A stretch of DNA of 20,904 bases from Acanthaster planci (taxonomy: Eukaryota > Echinodermata > Asteroidea > Valvatida > Acanthasteridae), in contig NW_019091488.1 of the NCBI RefSeq assembly GCF_001949145.1, forward strand, positions 492,737-513,640, given 5' to 3'. The notes beneath the pieces were generated by a model that saw only the letters and a list, made by a program, of their open reading frames with translations, did not search any database and was not told the origin of the DNA. Made by a program: the position numbers and the translations under genes. This document shows, in pieces, positions 10,115 through 17,756 of this stretch (the first letter of the stretch is position 1; every line of letters starts with the position of its first letter).

Positions 10115-10255
10115 TAATAACGTGCCTTGAAAGGTCAAATTTAACAGGGAAAATATTGAGAGATTAATTAATCAACATCTAAGTTTTTTCAGACCAGTCT
10201 AACAGGGTTTGTGTACAGGGTGTTAAATGATGTTCGTGTAGGGAACTTGTTCCGT
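10115..10255 (+). repeat. Second copy of the repeat in LDLA-1 intron 1
   Basis: Same-orientation partner of 4480-4620, about 1.9 kb upstream of the LDLA-2 start. No LDLa-like exon follows at the distance seen in LDLA-1, so a third gene copy is not apparent here. Confidence 0.5.
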
Positions 10256-11799
10256 TGGCTAAAGTCTGACGATGACCAACTAACCATTGTTCTTGTGAGG
10301 CAGAATGGTGTGTTAAGGGGGTGCCTTATTCCTAGCTTATGAGCAAAGGAACCAAGTTGAATTACACTGGCTGGCTACGGCAATTGGGTTTACTCGTAAC
10401 ATGAATTGGAAGGCGAGTAGCTGAAGTTTGCGTAGAACGAACAAGTCAGCTTGGAATATGACACCATTTTGAAGATAATCCGTTATTGGTATGTTAGTTG
10501 GGTATGATTTCCATACTTTTCTATGGCTAATGTTTCCCTGCAGTGCCACATCAGCCATCAGAAAGTCATAACATATTCTAAGATCTTGAAGCATTTACTT
10601 AGAATTTAGCTGTCGAGTATTACGTCAAGGTAGGGAACTCTTTTCATGTCCCGTGGCGTTTGTGGAAGAAGCCTACCCAAATCCTTTTTTACCTTCCAAG
10701 GGGCTTCACTGCTCTCCAACTATGGTGTGGTATTTATACCTCCGAAAATTTTGTGAAGGAAATTAGAAATCAAGTGGAGTAACCTGAAATATGGATTTTT
10801 CATTCAGTAAAGGTGAAATTAGAGGTTCAGGTGGGCCTGGAAGAGAGATGTCAGGATCAATATTTCAGATTTGACCAAAAACGAATAGGGAAGTTTTGGG
10901 ACGAAAGTATTGTAACCCTTCTATAATTTAATCCCTTGGGGGGGAGTTCCAACTATGGGTACCAACTTTCTGCTCCCGTTTGTTCATCAACTGAACTTTT
11001 ATGTACATGTACACGTAGCTGGCTGCCTGCTTCACATGTAAATCACCGACGACTGAGTGCACATGGGAGCGGCTTACAAGACACAGTCTTTACACAAAGG
11101 CTTTAGAAAGCTCGCAGGGTTTATAGAGGCTCTCATGTCGTTTATTCAGAATGCCTCACACGTTACAGACCATTACGTAATAACGACGACCCTGCGCCCA
11201 GGCCACCGAGATGACTTCGTTACCAAAAAGCTAGATGAAATGAAGCAACTTGTTGTCATTCATGCTGATCGAGCAGTCCCAAGTCAAACACTGTTGTTTT
11301 TCAGTGTCCAATGTTCAATTAAATGTTACTGTCCATCGCATGAGATTTGTGACCGGTATGCTGAGAGTTTATCTATTTCGTAAAACGGCGTGAATCACTT
11401 GCAGACTGTTGCAGCGTACATGTATTAATTTTAAGTGAGCACTCTAATACTATAATACCAATTGCATAATGACGTCACTTCTTGTGCACATTAAACGCTT
11501 TCCTTTGGCGGTGAGGTGGGACGCGATTTTCCTGAGCTCCCATAAGAAAGTGCATTAAGTAAACGTAACGCAAGGTTATCAAGATTTTTCTGTTGCCTTG
11601 GACAGAGGAAATTTAAAAGGGCAGATATAGCAAGAGGGNTGAACCTTTGTGCTATTTTCATCGAAACACTGACTTCTAATAAGATATGACCGTTTCGACA
11701 GGACAGACTTAACTATTTTCTTCCACTTTATCGCACATTACGTGTACATTACTGGACAGCTATATTGCTCTCGTATATTGTACATGTACGATGTGAACC
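10256..11799. other. Intergenic stretch upstream of LDLA-2
   Basis: No gene is supported. A minus-strand frame (10337-10594) and a plus-strand frame (11057-11383, 108 codons) are open but show no domain, signal peptide or splice context. The stretch includes ACATGTACA words near 11000 and 11781, and one undetermined base at 11639. Confidence 0.45.
11470..11477. promoter_or_regulatory. CRE-type palindrome TGACGTCA
   Basis: A perfect CREB/ATF-type site about 700 bp upstream of the LDLA-2 ATG. A second perfect copy lies downstream of the gene at 14510-14517. An 8-bp motif can occur by chance. Confidence 0.25.
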
Positions 11800-11934
11800 C
11801 CGAGCCGAACCAAGAGAGGGCGCCATTTTCCAAACAACAGAGGCTCCTTTGGTAGGAACTTCACTTCGCTCCCCAGAAAACCCACCAATACGGCTCGTTT
11901 CAACCGATGAGGGGTGGTTCTATCTGCTCAAGGC
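11800..11934 (-). repeat. Dispersed repeat, copy A (minus)
   Basis: Read on the minus strand it begins GCCTTGAGCAGA, continues CCACCCCTCATCGGTTGAAA and then CTACCAAAGGAGCCTCTGTTG, and ends in a GAAAATGGCGCCCTCT word. It matches copy C (16272-16436) along its length and copy B (15845-15910) in the first ~60 bp. It ends about 240 bp upstream of the LDLA-2 ATG, where it may contribute promoter sequence. Confidence 0.7.
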
Positions 11935-12051
11935 GAATATCCTGCTCCCATCCCCTCTTCCATTTATGTACATGTATCACTTGCCTAGACGCCTAATGGC
12001 GTAGCCAGGCTCTTCGGAGGGGAGGGGCAGACCCTTTCCTTCACTTTCCCA

Positions 12052-12065
12052 CTCTCTCTCTCTCT
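12052..12065. repeat. (CT)7 tract upstream of LDLA-2
   Basis: A perfect CT dinucleotide tract about 110 bp before the ATG. It follows a pyrimidine-rich stretch. Such tracts occur in animal core promoters but also as simple repeats. Confidence 0.6.
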
Positions 12066-12176
12066 TCATTTGGTCCGTAACCACGTTGCTGACAACACAC
12101 ATATGTAAACGATGCTAGGTCAACGGATCGGCAGAAATGTCTGATGTTTTTTCGATTCCATTGTTGACAGATTAAC

Positions 12177-12261
12177 ATGGAAGTGTCAAGGCTTCTCGTT
12201 TTGTGCTTTTTGGTCGGTGTGGCCTGCGCTATCAACAAGAGCGAACGAATCAAGCCAGGAG
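12177..12261 (+). CDS. LDLA-2 exon 1: signal peptide
   Basis: Encodes residues 1-28 plus one base; the donor is CCAGGAG|GTAAAG. A pyrimidine-rich acceptor-like sequence ending TTGTTGACAG lies just before the ATG (AG at 12169-12170), so a noncoding 5' exon further upstream is possible. No convincing TATA box is seen close by. Confidence 0.85.
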
Positions 12262-14140
12262 GTAAAGTTTTTTCTGTCTCGCTGATTCAATTGTTTTTAC
12301 TAACATTTCATCTGGGTTTTGCACAGTAAATGCATATTAAAATATATGTGGAACTCTTTTTCATCAACCGAAATTCAACAATAAAAAAACAAGCCTGTTT
12401 TCACCATTTTTGCCCATAAGGTTCGAAAAAGGAAGGTGATTTGTTATTATGAAATTGGGTGAGCCCCTCTGTAATAAGTGGAGCACAATGATGTGAATAG
12501 CATTTAATGCTTCGGATATTGCGGCGCTTAATACTAAGAACAAAGATGTAGAGTAATGCCCTGTTCATTTCCTGTTCTTCAGATTGGATTTTAATTTGTG
12601 CGAAGTGAGATGTGGCCTCTGTTTGGGCAAGCGAAGGTGCCGCTTCCCCAAACCAGCCATGCGCGTGGATTACAGCGAATTCGCATCCTCCACCCGTATC
12701 TTAATTATGCCGGCCCAATGGGGTGAAATGGAGAACAAGTCGGTGAAGAGCCGTCAGCCCATGTTGTATTAACCATGCAGCAACTATGATTAAAACAAAT
12801 CACAAAGAAATGAGGCGACTGATCAGAATTTTCAAACTGTTGAGCAACTCAAGTTAGTGTCATGTGACCTAATAATCAAACACGCACTAGCTCCCAACGG
12901 CATAACCCCCCCCCCCCGATCCACCAGCCGGAGGCCAGGCTCTCCTCAGAAGGCACAACCTTTCATTCCGTATGTGATTACATGAACATGCACACACTTA
13001 TGCACCCACATAAACACGCATTTCATAAAAAACGTCTCAATACATGTGTCTGGTAGTACTGAGCAACTAGATCGCTCGGCTTGATGCCCCAAAACTTAAC
13101 CGCCATTCTGTTCTGATCGCCTGCGCAGACCGCTGCAATAAATACAAGGAGATTCTGCACACCGACCAGTTGGATCCTTCGAAATACCAGAGTTGCGGGC
13201 AGGGAGCAGAGGGTGAGTGCTACACAATGAGGTCCAAATGCGACAGCATCGTCGATTGCACCAACAACGCTGACGAGAAGGGCTGTAAAGACGAGCACAA
13301 GGGTAAGCTCATTCGAACAACCACAATGCTCATCTCACGCGCACACTGTTGGATGCAGTTTCTGTAGTCAAAAACCAGAAGTAGATTAAACTAGAAAGAA
13401 AAGATTATTTCTTGTACCCACTCAAAATATTGGTTCTAGAACAAGACTTCATCACATGTTTGTGCAATCCAAACTCGATGCACTGATCTCTGTGAAAATA
13501 CAGCAGACATTAGCCAGGCTTGAAATGTTGACACAATTCCCTGTAGTAATTCGTACCGTTTGTTTCAGGAATTCAATTCCTAAAAAAACATTGGCTACAC
13601 GTCCCCGACTTGGGCACCGTGACCACCTCCCCAGATGTGCCCACAGAGTTTCATCGGATATTGCTCGACACTATGCTTGCTGTGCTTATAATCTTGACTT
13701 TTGTGTGTGAAATCTGCAGGCTTTAGGTTTCAGAAGACGGAAAACAGATCAGAAGTTGTGTATTTGAAAATGGATGCATTCCCTACACATAGCACGAAAA
13801 CGTTGACCTCGAGGTTTCAGATGAAAGCAGAAGTCAAGATCTCAGTGGAGGTCTTGCGCGACTGTACCCGTTTACGTTTCGGTGACTCAACATGCAGTGC
13901 TTACTTGAATATGCCACCAACAATACAATTTTTCTCTCCGTCTACACTGCAGAGCAGTGCGAGAAGGACTTCCTTGGTAAGCCCGGCGTGCCTTTCAAAT
14001 GCCAAGCCATAGAAGGAGAGGACCCCGAGGACAGGATGTGCATCCTGGGCTCGTGGGAATGCAACGGGAAGGTGGACTGCCCGAACGGCGACGACGAACA
14101 GAACTGCAGTGGGTCGACGTCTACCCAACCCAACCTGTAG
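12177..14140 (+). CDS. LDLA-2: secreted protein with two LDLa modules (3 exons, 148 aa)
   Basis: Joined coding exons are 12177-12261, 13129-13302 and 13953-14140, with two phase-1 GT-AG introns as in LDLA-1. Residues 1-18 form a signal peptide (LLVLCFLVGVACA, likely cut at ACA|INK, leaving Ile at the N-terminus as in LDLA-1). LDLa module 1 is C31-C51-C59-C66-C72-C81 with ligands D67, D71, D77 and E78. Module 2 is C89-C103-C116-C123-C129-C138; its MCILGSWECNGKVDC is a classic LDLa core, but the first acidic ligand is N124. Module 2 shares C.KDF.GK and MCIL with LDLA-1 module 2. A short SGSTSTQPNL tail could carry O-glycans; N20-K-S is a possible N-glycosylation site. No membrane anchor is seen. 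The mature product of about 130 residues is extracellular. The ligand is unknown. The start codon is in strong context (AACATGG). Confidence 0.87.
12262..13128 (+). other. LDLA-2 intron 1
   Basis: GTAAAG...CTGCGCAG, phase 1, 867 nt. It contains a GC-richer block (12590-12770) with an open frame starting LDFNLCEVRCGLC, preceded by an acceptor-like CTGTTCTTCAG. Splicing exon 1 to that acceptor would meet a stop after eight codons, so it is not an in-frame module. A 12-C homopolymer lies at 12906-12917. Confidence 0.7.
13129..13302 (+). CDS. LDLA-2 exon 2: LDLa module 1
   Basis: The acceptor is CGCCTGCGCAG|ACCGC and the donor is CACAAGG|GTAAGC. It encodes residues 29-86 plus one base, 174 nt, phase 1 at both ends. 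The module has 19 residues between its first two Cys, longer than in LDLA-1 module 1. Its terminal acidic motif is ADE in place of the usual SDE. Confidence 0.87.
13953..14140 (+). CDS. LDLA-2 exon 3: LDLa module 2 and stop
   Basis: The acceptor is CCGTCTACACTGCAG|AGCAG. The split codon G|AG gives Glu87, the same residue that opens LDLA-1 exon 3. The exon encodes residues 87-148, stop TAG at 14138-14140. The plus-strand frame 13701-14012 in another phase is not used. A possible poly(A) signal AATAAA lies at 14902-14907, which would imply a 3' UTR of about 780 nt including the foldback at 14413. Confidence 0.87.
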
Positions 14141-14412
14141 CTCAACCCCATACAATATTCTCTCGTATCTCTTCTAATTAAGTAATCTCCAAGCTCTGTA
14201 CAGGCTAATTGAAGTTGGGTTTTCTTCAAAGGCAGTTATAAAGGCCGTGTCCGAAACGGGCTTCTGGAGCTGCGGTTGGGTCTGTTGTCTGCACGTTTCC
14301 GCGTATTTTTAACGCACTGAAGGCCTAGACCTAGCTCTACACAACAAATACACATGCAGCCTAATATCTTTTGTGACGGCATAATACTGCGGAGCACCGA
14401 TGATCAGTAATC

Positions 14413-14492
14413 TAGGGGCAAAGTAAGAAAGCACTGTGCTCACTGGTTTGCCAAATCAGTGAGCACTGTTTTTTTTTTTTACTTTGCCCCTA
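14413..14492. repeat. Short foldback element (~80 bp)
   Basis: TAGGGGCAAAGTAA at the left end is perfectly complementary to the right end (TTACTTTGCCCCTA). The inner arms TGCTCACTG and CAGTGAGCA also pair, around an 11-nt loop. The right arm holds a T12 run that is not matched on the left. It could fold within a long LDLA-2 3' UTR or be a tiny MITE. Confidence 0.65.
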
Positions 14493-14499
14493 CATAGGT

Positions 14500-15189
14500 T
14501 CCGTTCTTATGACGTCACAGTCGTGTTTTTCCTACACGTGGCAGCAAAAACTACGGCTGGTCGTCGGTACAAAACGAAAACAATATGCCTAATTCACAAA
14601 GTGTTTAAAATCCCAAGCAACTACCAGAACCACGTAATACACGTACAACTAAATGCTAAATGAAATTACAACCCTATTTGACATTAATGGGACAGATGTT
14701 CATTTTGAACGAATTTGAGATAAAATCGAAAACCAACCAAAGGTCATATTTCTGCAAACTTTGGCCGCTCATACAAGTTGTAAGCAAAAAAAGAGTGGCT
14801 ACACGTGTACATTGTGCATGCATAATGCCTGCCCGTGTGACACAATGTACATGTACTATCGCAGAAGTTGTACTTACTGGCGTAGCAACCATGCCATTCG
14901 AAATAAAGCGACAGATATCCAAATTTTAGACAAAATTTGCAATTACATTTTTGATTGCATAGACACGTGTACTACGTTATGATTGAGCCCCACAAACACA
15001 CTGTTCTACAAGATAACACTTTTGAAGTATGATCGCAACGTATTTTACGGAGATCCAGTTAAATCTGCATACAGCAACTATAGCTGCAGTGACACAAGAC
15101 TGTTTACCAACTTGCTTACTTTTTTATACATTGTATAAAATGTTCTTCAAACCTTTAAGCTCTAAATCAGTTTCAGCATGCAGGCTTTC
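14500..15189. other. Downstream of LDLA-2; no further gene seen
   Basis: AT-rich with a CRE palindrome (14510-14517), ACATGTAC words (14846) and one AATAAA (14902-14907) that is the best candidate end for LDLA-2 transcripts. No exon is supported. Confidence 0.45.
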
Positions 15190-15300
15190 TTCTGGACGCT
15201 ATTCTTCCAAAGGTTGAGAAGATTTCACAGTGCTAAGGGCCCTTTTGACCTCTAAAATGCGAATAGATTGAGACAAACCTTAGATTTACGTTTTTTTAAT
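15190..15300 (+). repeat. Direct repeat, copy 1
   Basis: Matches 15505-15605 at an offset of 316 bp. Common words are TATTCTT, TTCAC.GTGCTAAG and AATAGATTGAGACAAA. The similarity is partial and the sequence between the copies is unique. Confidence 0.6.
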
Positions 15301-15504
15301 GTACCACGAACAAACTCATGTTAAATTGACTTCGATTATTTTTTGTGGGACCTTTCTGCGTGATGATGAGGCTATCACCAAATTTTCATCAAATACCTGA
15401 GTGAACACATAATCTCTCATATTTATGCTTGTAACTGTATCCTTGGTAACATTTCCATGTTAGAACAATACGTTTGTCTAAAACTAATTACAGCAATATC
15501 TTTT

Positions 15505-15605
15505 ATTAGAACGATATTCTTATTAAATGCTAAGAAGGCTTCACTGTGCTAAGAGTCATTTAGACCATAACGTAAAATAGATTGAGACAAATGTTAATTT
15601 TGTTG
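15505..15605 (+). repeat. Direct repeat, copy 2
   Basis: Partner of 15190-15300. The copies could be remnants of a tandem duplication or two ends of an element with direct terminal repeats; no target duplication or coding content supports the latter. Confidence 0.6.
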
Positions 15606-15795
15606 ACCTCCTTTTTAGGCCTAGCTGTTTCTCCTTACTGTTAATCACTATTCGTGTACTAATGAGTAAAGCAAATAAATTTTTACCGTAACATTCAATG
15701 TGCAGTACGAAGGGTCTGATTTCTGTAGAGGAAAAGGTCGGCAAGTTTTAGTGCATAGTTGCTGTTTGCGTGTACATATGTATAATGCAGATCGC

Positions 15796-15803
15796 TATAA
15801 AAG
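15796..15803 (+). promoter_or_regulatory. Consensus TATA box without an obvious gene
   Basis: CTATAAAAGGG is a strong TATA match. A start 30 bp downstream would fall in CACTTCACCAG, and transcription would run directly into copy B of the dispersed repeat. No LDLa-type or other exon follows, so this may be a repeat-borne or chance promoter. Confidence 0.3.
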
Positions 15804-15844
15804 GGACTTTAACCTCACTTCACCAGCTTCCTACAGAGCTATCC

Positions 15845-15910
15845 GCCTTGAGCAGAAGCACCCCCTCATCGGTTGAAAAGAGGCATGTTGGTCGGGAGCA
15901 TTCATTTCAC
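15845..15910 (+). repeat. Dispersed repeat, copy B
   Basis: Begins GCCTTGAGCAGAAGCACC and continues CCCTCATCGGTTGAAAAG. It shares its first ~60 bp with copies A and C and diverges after GGGAGCATTCATTT. Confidence 0.7.
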
Positions 15911-16084
15911 TGATTTCTATAAACATACAACATCGGCTGCAAAATGACAAACCATTAAATGTTGAAGAGAGTCAATTTCGATTTTTTATTTCAAGCAAAC
16001 TGGTTACTTTCACCCACTTTCGTCTTTGTAAGTATTCTTTCCCTTCAGATACCTCCCCCTTTTTGTGTTTTGTCTGTTCTTTGG

Positions 16085-16128
16085 GGGGTTCCCCGGGCCC
16101 TGCGACCCCATGCGTGGGGAACGAACCC
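16085..16128. repeat. GC-rich imperfect hairpin
   Basis: GTTCCCC pairs with GGGGAAC across a GC-rich loop. The left arm contains GGGGTTCCCC, which also fits the general NF-kB consensus. It is an isolated GC island in AT-rich surroundings, with no gene attached. Confidence 0.35.
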
Positions 16129-16271
16129 CTCTTCTAAAGTTCATTGAGAAAGATTTCCACACAAACAAGCAGATTTAGTTTCTGTGGTATAACCGAAATA
16201 ATATTTGAATGTTCAGCAACTGGTGCATATGGAACAATGGTCAATCAATCAGAACCCGAACCAATGCGCAT

Positions 16272-16436
16272 CCGGCTCGAGCAGAAGCACCCCCTCGGCG
16301 ATTGAAAAGTGTCATATTGGTCGGCAGTGTTCATTTATGTTCATTCATAGTCGTTTGTCAACCAGCAAAGTTTTAGTTCCGACCAAAGGAACCTCCGTTG
16401 ATTAGAAAATTGCACCCCTTGATCCACTCGAAGCTC
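16272..16436 (+). repeat. Dispersed repeat, copy C (longest + copy)
   Basis: Matches the complement of 11800-11934 from CGAGCAGAAGCACC through GACCAAAGGAACCTCCGTTG to GAAAATTGCACCCC. It carries an internal stretch (about 16325-16370) that aligns poorly with copy A. Short open frames here are not conserved between the copies, so this is a noncoding repeat. Confidence 0.7.
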
Positions 16437-16668
16437 ATGGAATGGATGGAACGCAAAATGTTGCATATAAACGTTTTCAGAGAACTCAAGTATGCAGGTG
16501 TGTCAAATTCAACTCAAAATAATAGGAGGAATTTTATCCGCTTATGTGCAAATGCATCAACCGAAGGCTTTAAAGTTGCACTTGTCTATCAGTTTACACA
16601 CCGTGCTCATTTAGACTGAGAAACAAACTCGTGATGCTAATCGTTGTGTCGAACCATTTGACATTATG

Positions 16669-16683
16669 ACGCCCTCTGCTGCC
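16669..16683 (-). promoter_or_regulatory. CTCF-like motif
   Basis: The minus strand reads GGCAGCAGAGGGCGT, matching 12 of 13 positions of the CTCF core. It has the same orientation as the site at 5355-5368, so the two are not convergent. Confidence 0.3.
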
Positions 16684-16970
16684 CAGGGGTGTGGATTTTT
16701 TTCTGCAGTGAACCTGCTGACAAGCTTATTTGCGCTAGACGCAGCCAAATCTACACTTCCACAGCACCTCATCTCCAACCCATGCTGATTTCGATTTCAC
16801 AAATTAAAGGTCAGCTGTCCCGTTAGCCTCAAGACAATTTTAAATGTCAATCTAAAGGGTAATAAATTCCATTGACACACGCATATTGGCAATCCAATGA
16901 AGTCCTTTTAGTAAAAGAAAAAAAACAGTTTTGACTGGAGGCCAGAAAACTAGCATTACAAGAAACGTAT

Positions 16971-17028
16971 TACAGTGGAACACTGTTATAACAAGGTCCT
17001 TGGGACTTTAGAAAAATACCTTGTTATA
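16971..17028 (+). mobile_element. Pogo/Tigger-like terminal inverted repeat
   Basis: TACAGTGGAACACTG followed by TATAACAAGGT (16987-16997) and its perfect complement ACCTTGTTATA (17018-17028) resembles the ends of pogo/Tigger elements of the Tc1/mariner superfamily, which insert at TA. The opposite end is not certain: CTCCACTGTA at about 19872-19881 is a weak candidate. No transposase frame was seen between them, so this is a relic or a solo end. Confidence 0.5.
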
Positions 17029-17360
17029 GTCAGTTGACATCCGTCTGTCTCGGAAAACAGTGGAGTATCTGCGCCTTGGTCAGTCCGTTGTACTTGCACT
17101 GCGCCTGCTGTGACCGTAGAGCTCTATGATCTGATATTTTTAGGGGAAAAAACTCACAAATTTGGCCCACTTAATCACTCTTATCTGTTAATTATAATGA
17201 GAAACATTACTGTACAGGGGATGGCCCAAAAAGCAAATCCAAAAGTACATTTATTTTCTCCCAAGACAATGTTTAGATATCAACTTATTAAGACTTAAGA
17301 TGTCATTTGTGCAAAGATGGACACTTCATTTAAATCTGAGGACACATTGCGCGGCAACTG

Positions 17361-17376
17361 TGTGTTCCGGAACACA
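17361..17376. repeat. Perfect 16-bp palindrome
   Basis: TGTGTTCCGGAACACA is fully self-complementary. It does not match the spacing of a steroid receptor or STAT site. A dimeric regulator site or chance are both possible. Confidence 0.5.
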
Positions 17377-17676
17377 ACTAGTTTTTGTCCTGCCCATACA
17401 TGTGCATGTAGACACTGTCTTGTCAAAATTATCTGAGCAAGGCATCATAAATTTCAAAGAAATATTCAGTTTTGAATAGATAGCATCCTAAGCTTCAGTT
17501 TAATACCAAAGACAACAACAATTCTAAGTTGCTGGCATTTGGGGTGGGGGACACTCTGTTTATTTTCTGGTTTGGCCTTAGACTATTTGCGACATGGGAA
17601 CATCGAATGCGTCACCTATACGTAATTGTCGGCAACCATTCCATAGATTGAATTTTGCGACAGTTCAATGGAAACT

Positions 17677-17756
17677 TTTCCTATGGGTTTAAACCTTCCA
17701 CGCCATTAAGATAGTGTTTCCTATGGGTTTAAACCTTTCATGCCATTAAGATAGTG
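17677..17756 (+). repeat. 40-bp tandem duplication, two copies
   Basis: The units 17677-17716 and 17717-17756 differ at two positions (38 of 40 identical). Each begins TTTCCTATGGGTTTAAACCT and ends TAAGATAGTG. The high identity points to a recent local duplication. Confidence 0.9.

Noticed and set aside
10337-10594. Minus-strand 85-codon frame
   Set aside because: The composition is passable, but GC is at background and there is no acceptor, donor or homology to support it.
11057-11383. Plus-strand 108-codon single-exon gene
   Set aside because: There is no signal peptide, domain or promoter, no recognisable family, and the length is within chance for 21 kb read in six frames.
12584-12772. 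Extra Cys-containing exon inside LDLA-2 intron 1
   Set aside because: Spliced from exon 1 the frame is wrong and stops after eight codons; the Cys spacing is not LDLa, and the open frame begins with TTG and not ATG.
12906-12917. Run of 12 C residues
   Set aside because: A simple homopolymer in an intron; possibly of uncertain length in the assembly, with no functional meaning assigned.
13701-14012. Plus-strand open frame overlapping LDLA-2 exon 3
   Set aside because: It reads exon 3 in another frame and crosses the acceptor; the LDLa frame explains the exon.
16085-16094. NF-kB site GGGGTTCCCC
   Set aside because: It matches the consensus but lies within a GC-rich hairpin, far from any gene; a 10-bp match alone is not evidence of regulation.
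15845-16436. A third LDLa paralogue after the TATA box at 15796
   Set aside because: No CxxxDC...SDExxC pattern exists on either strand here; the sequence is the dispersed repeat.
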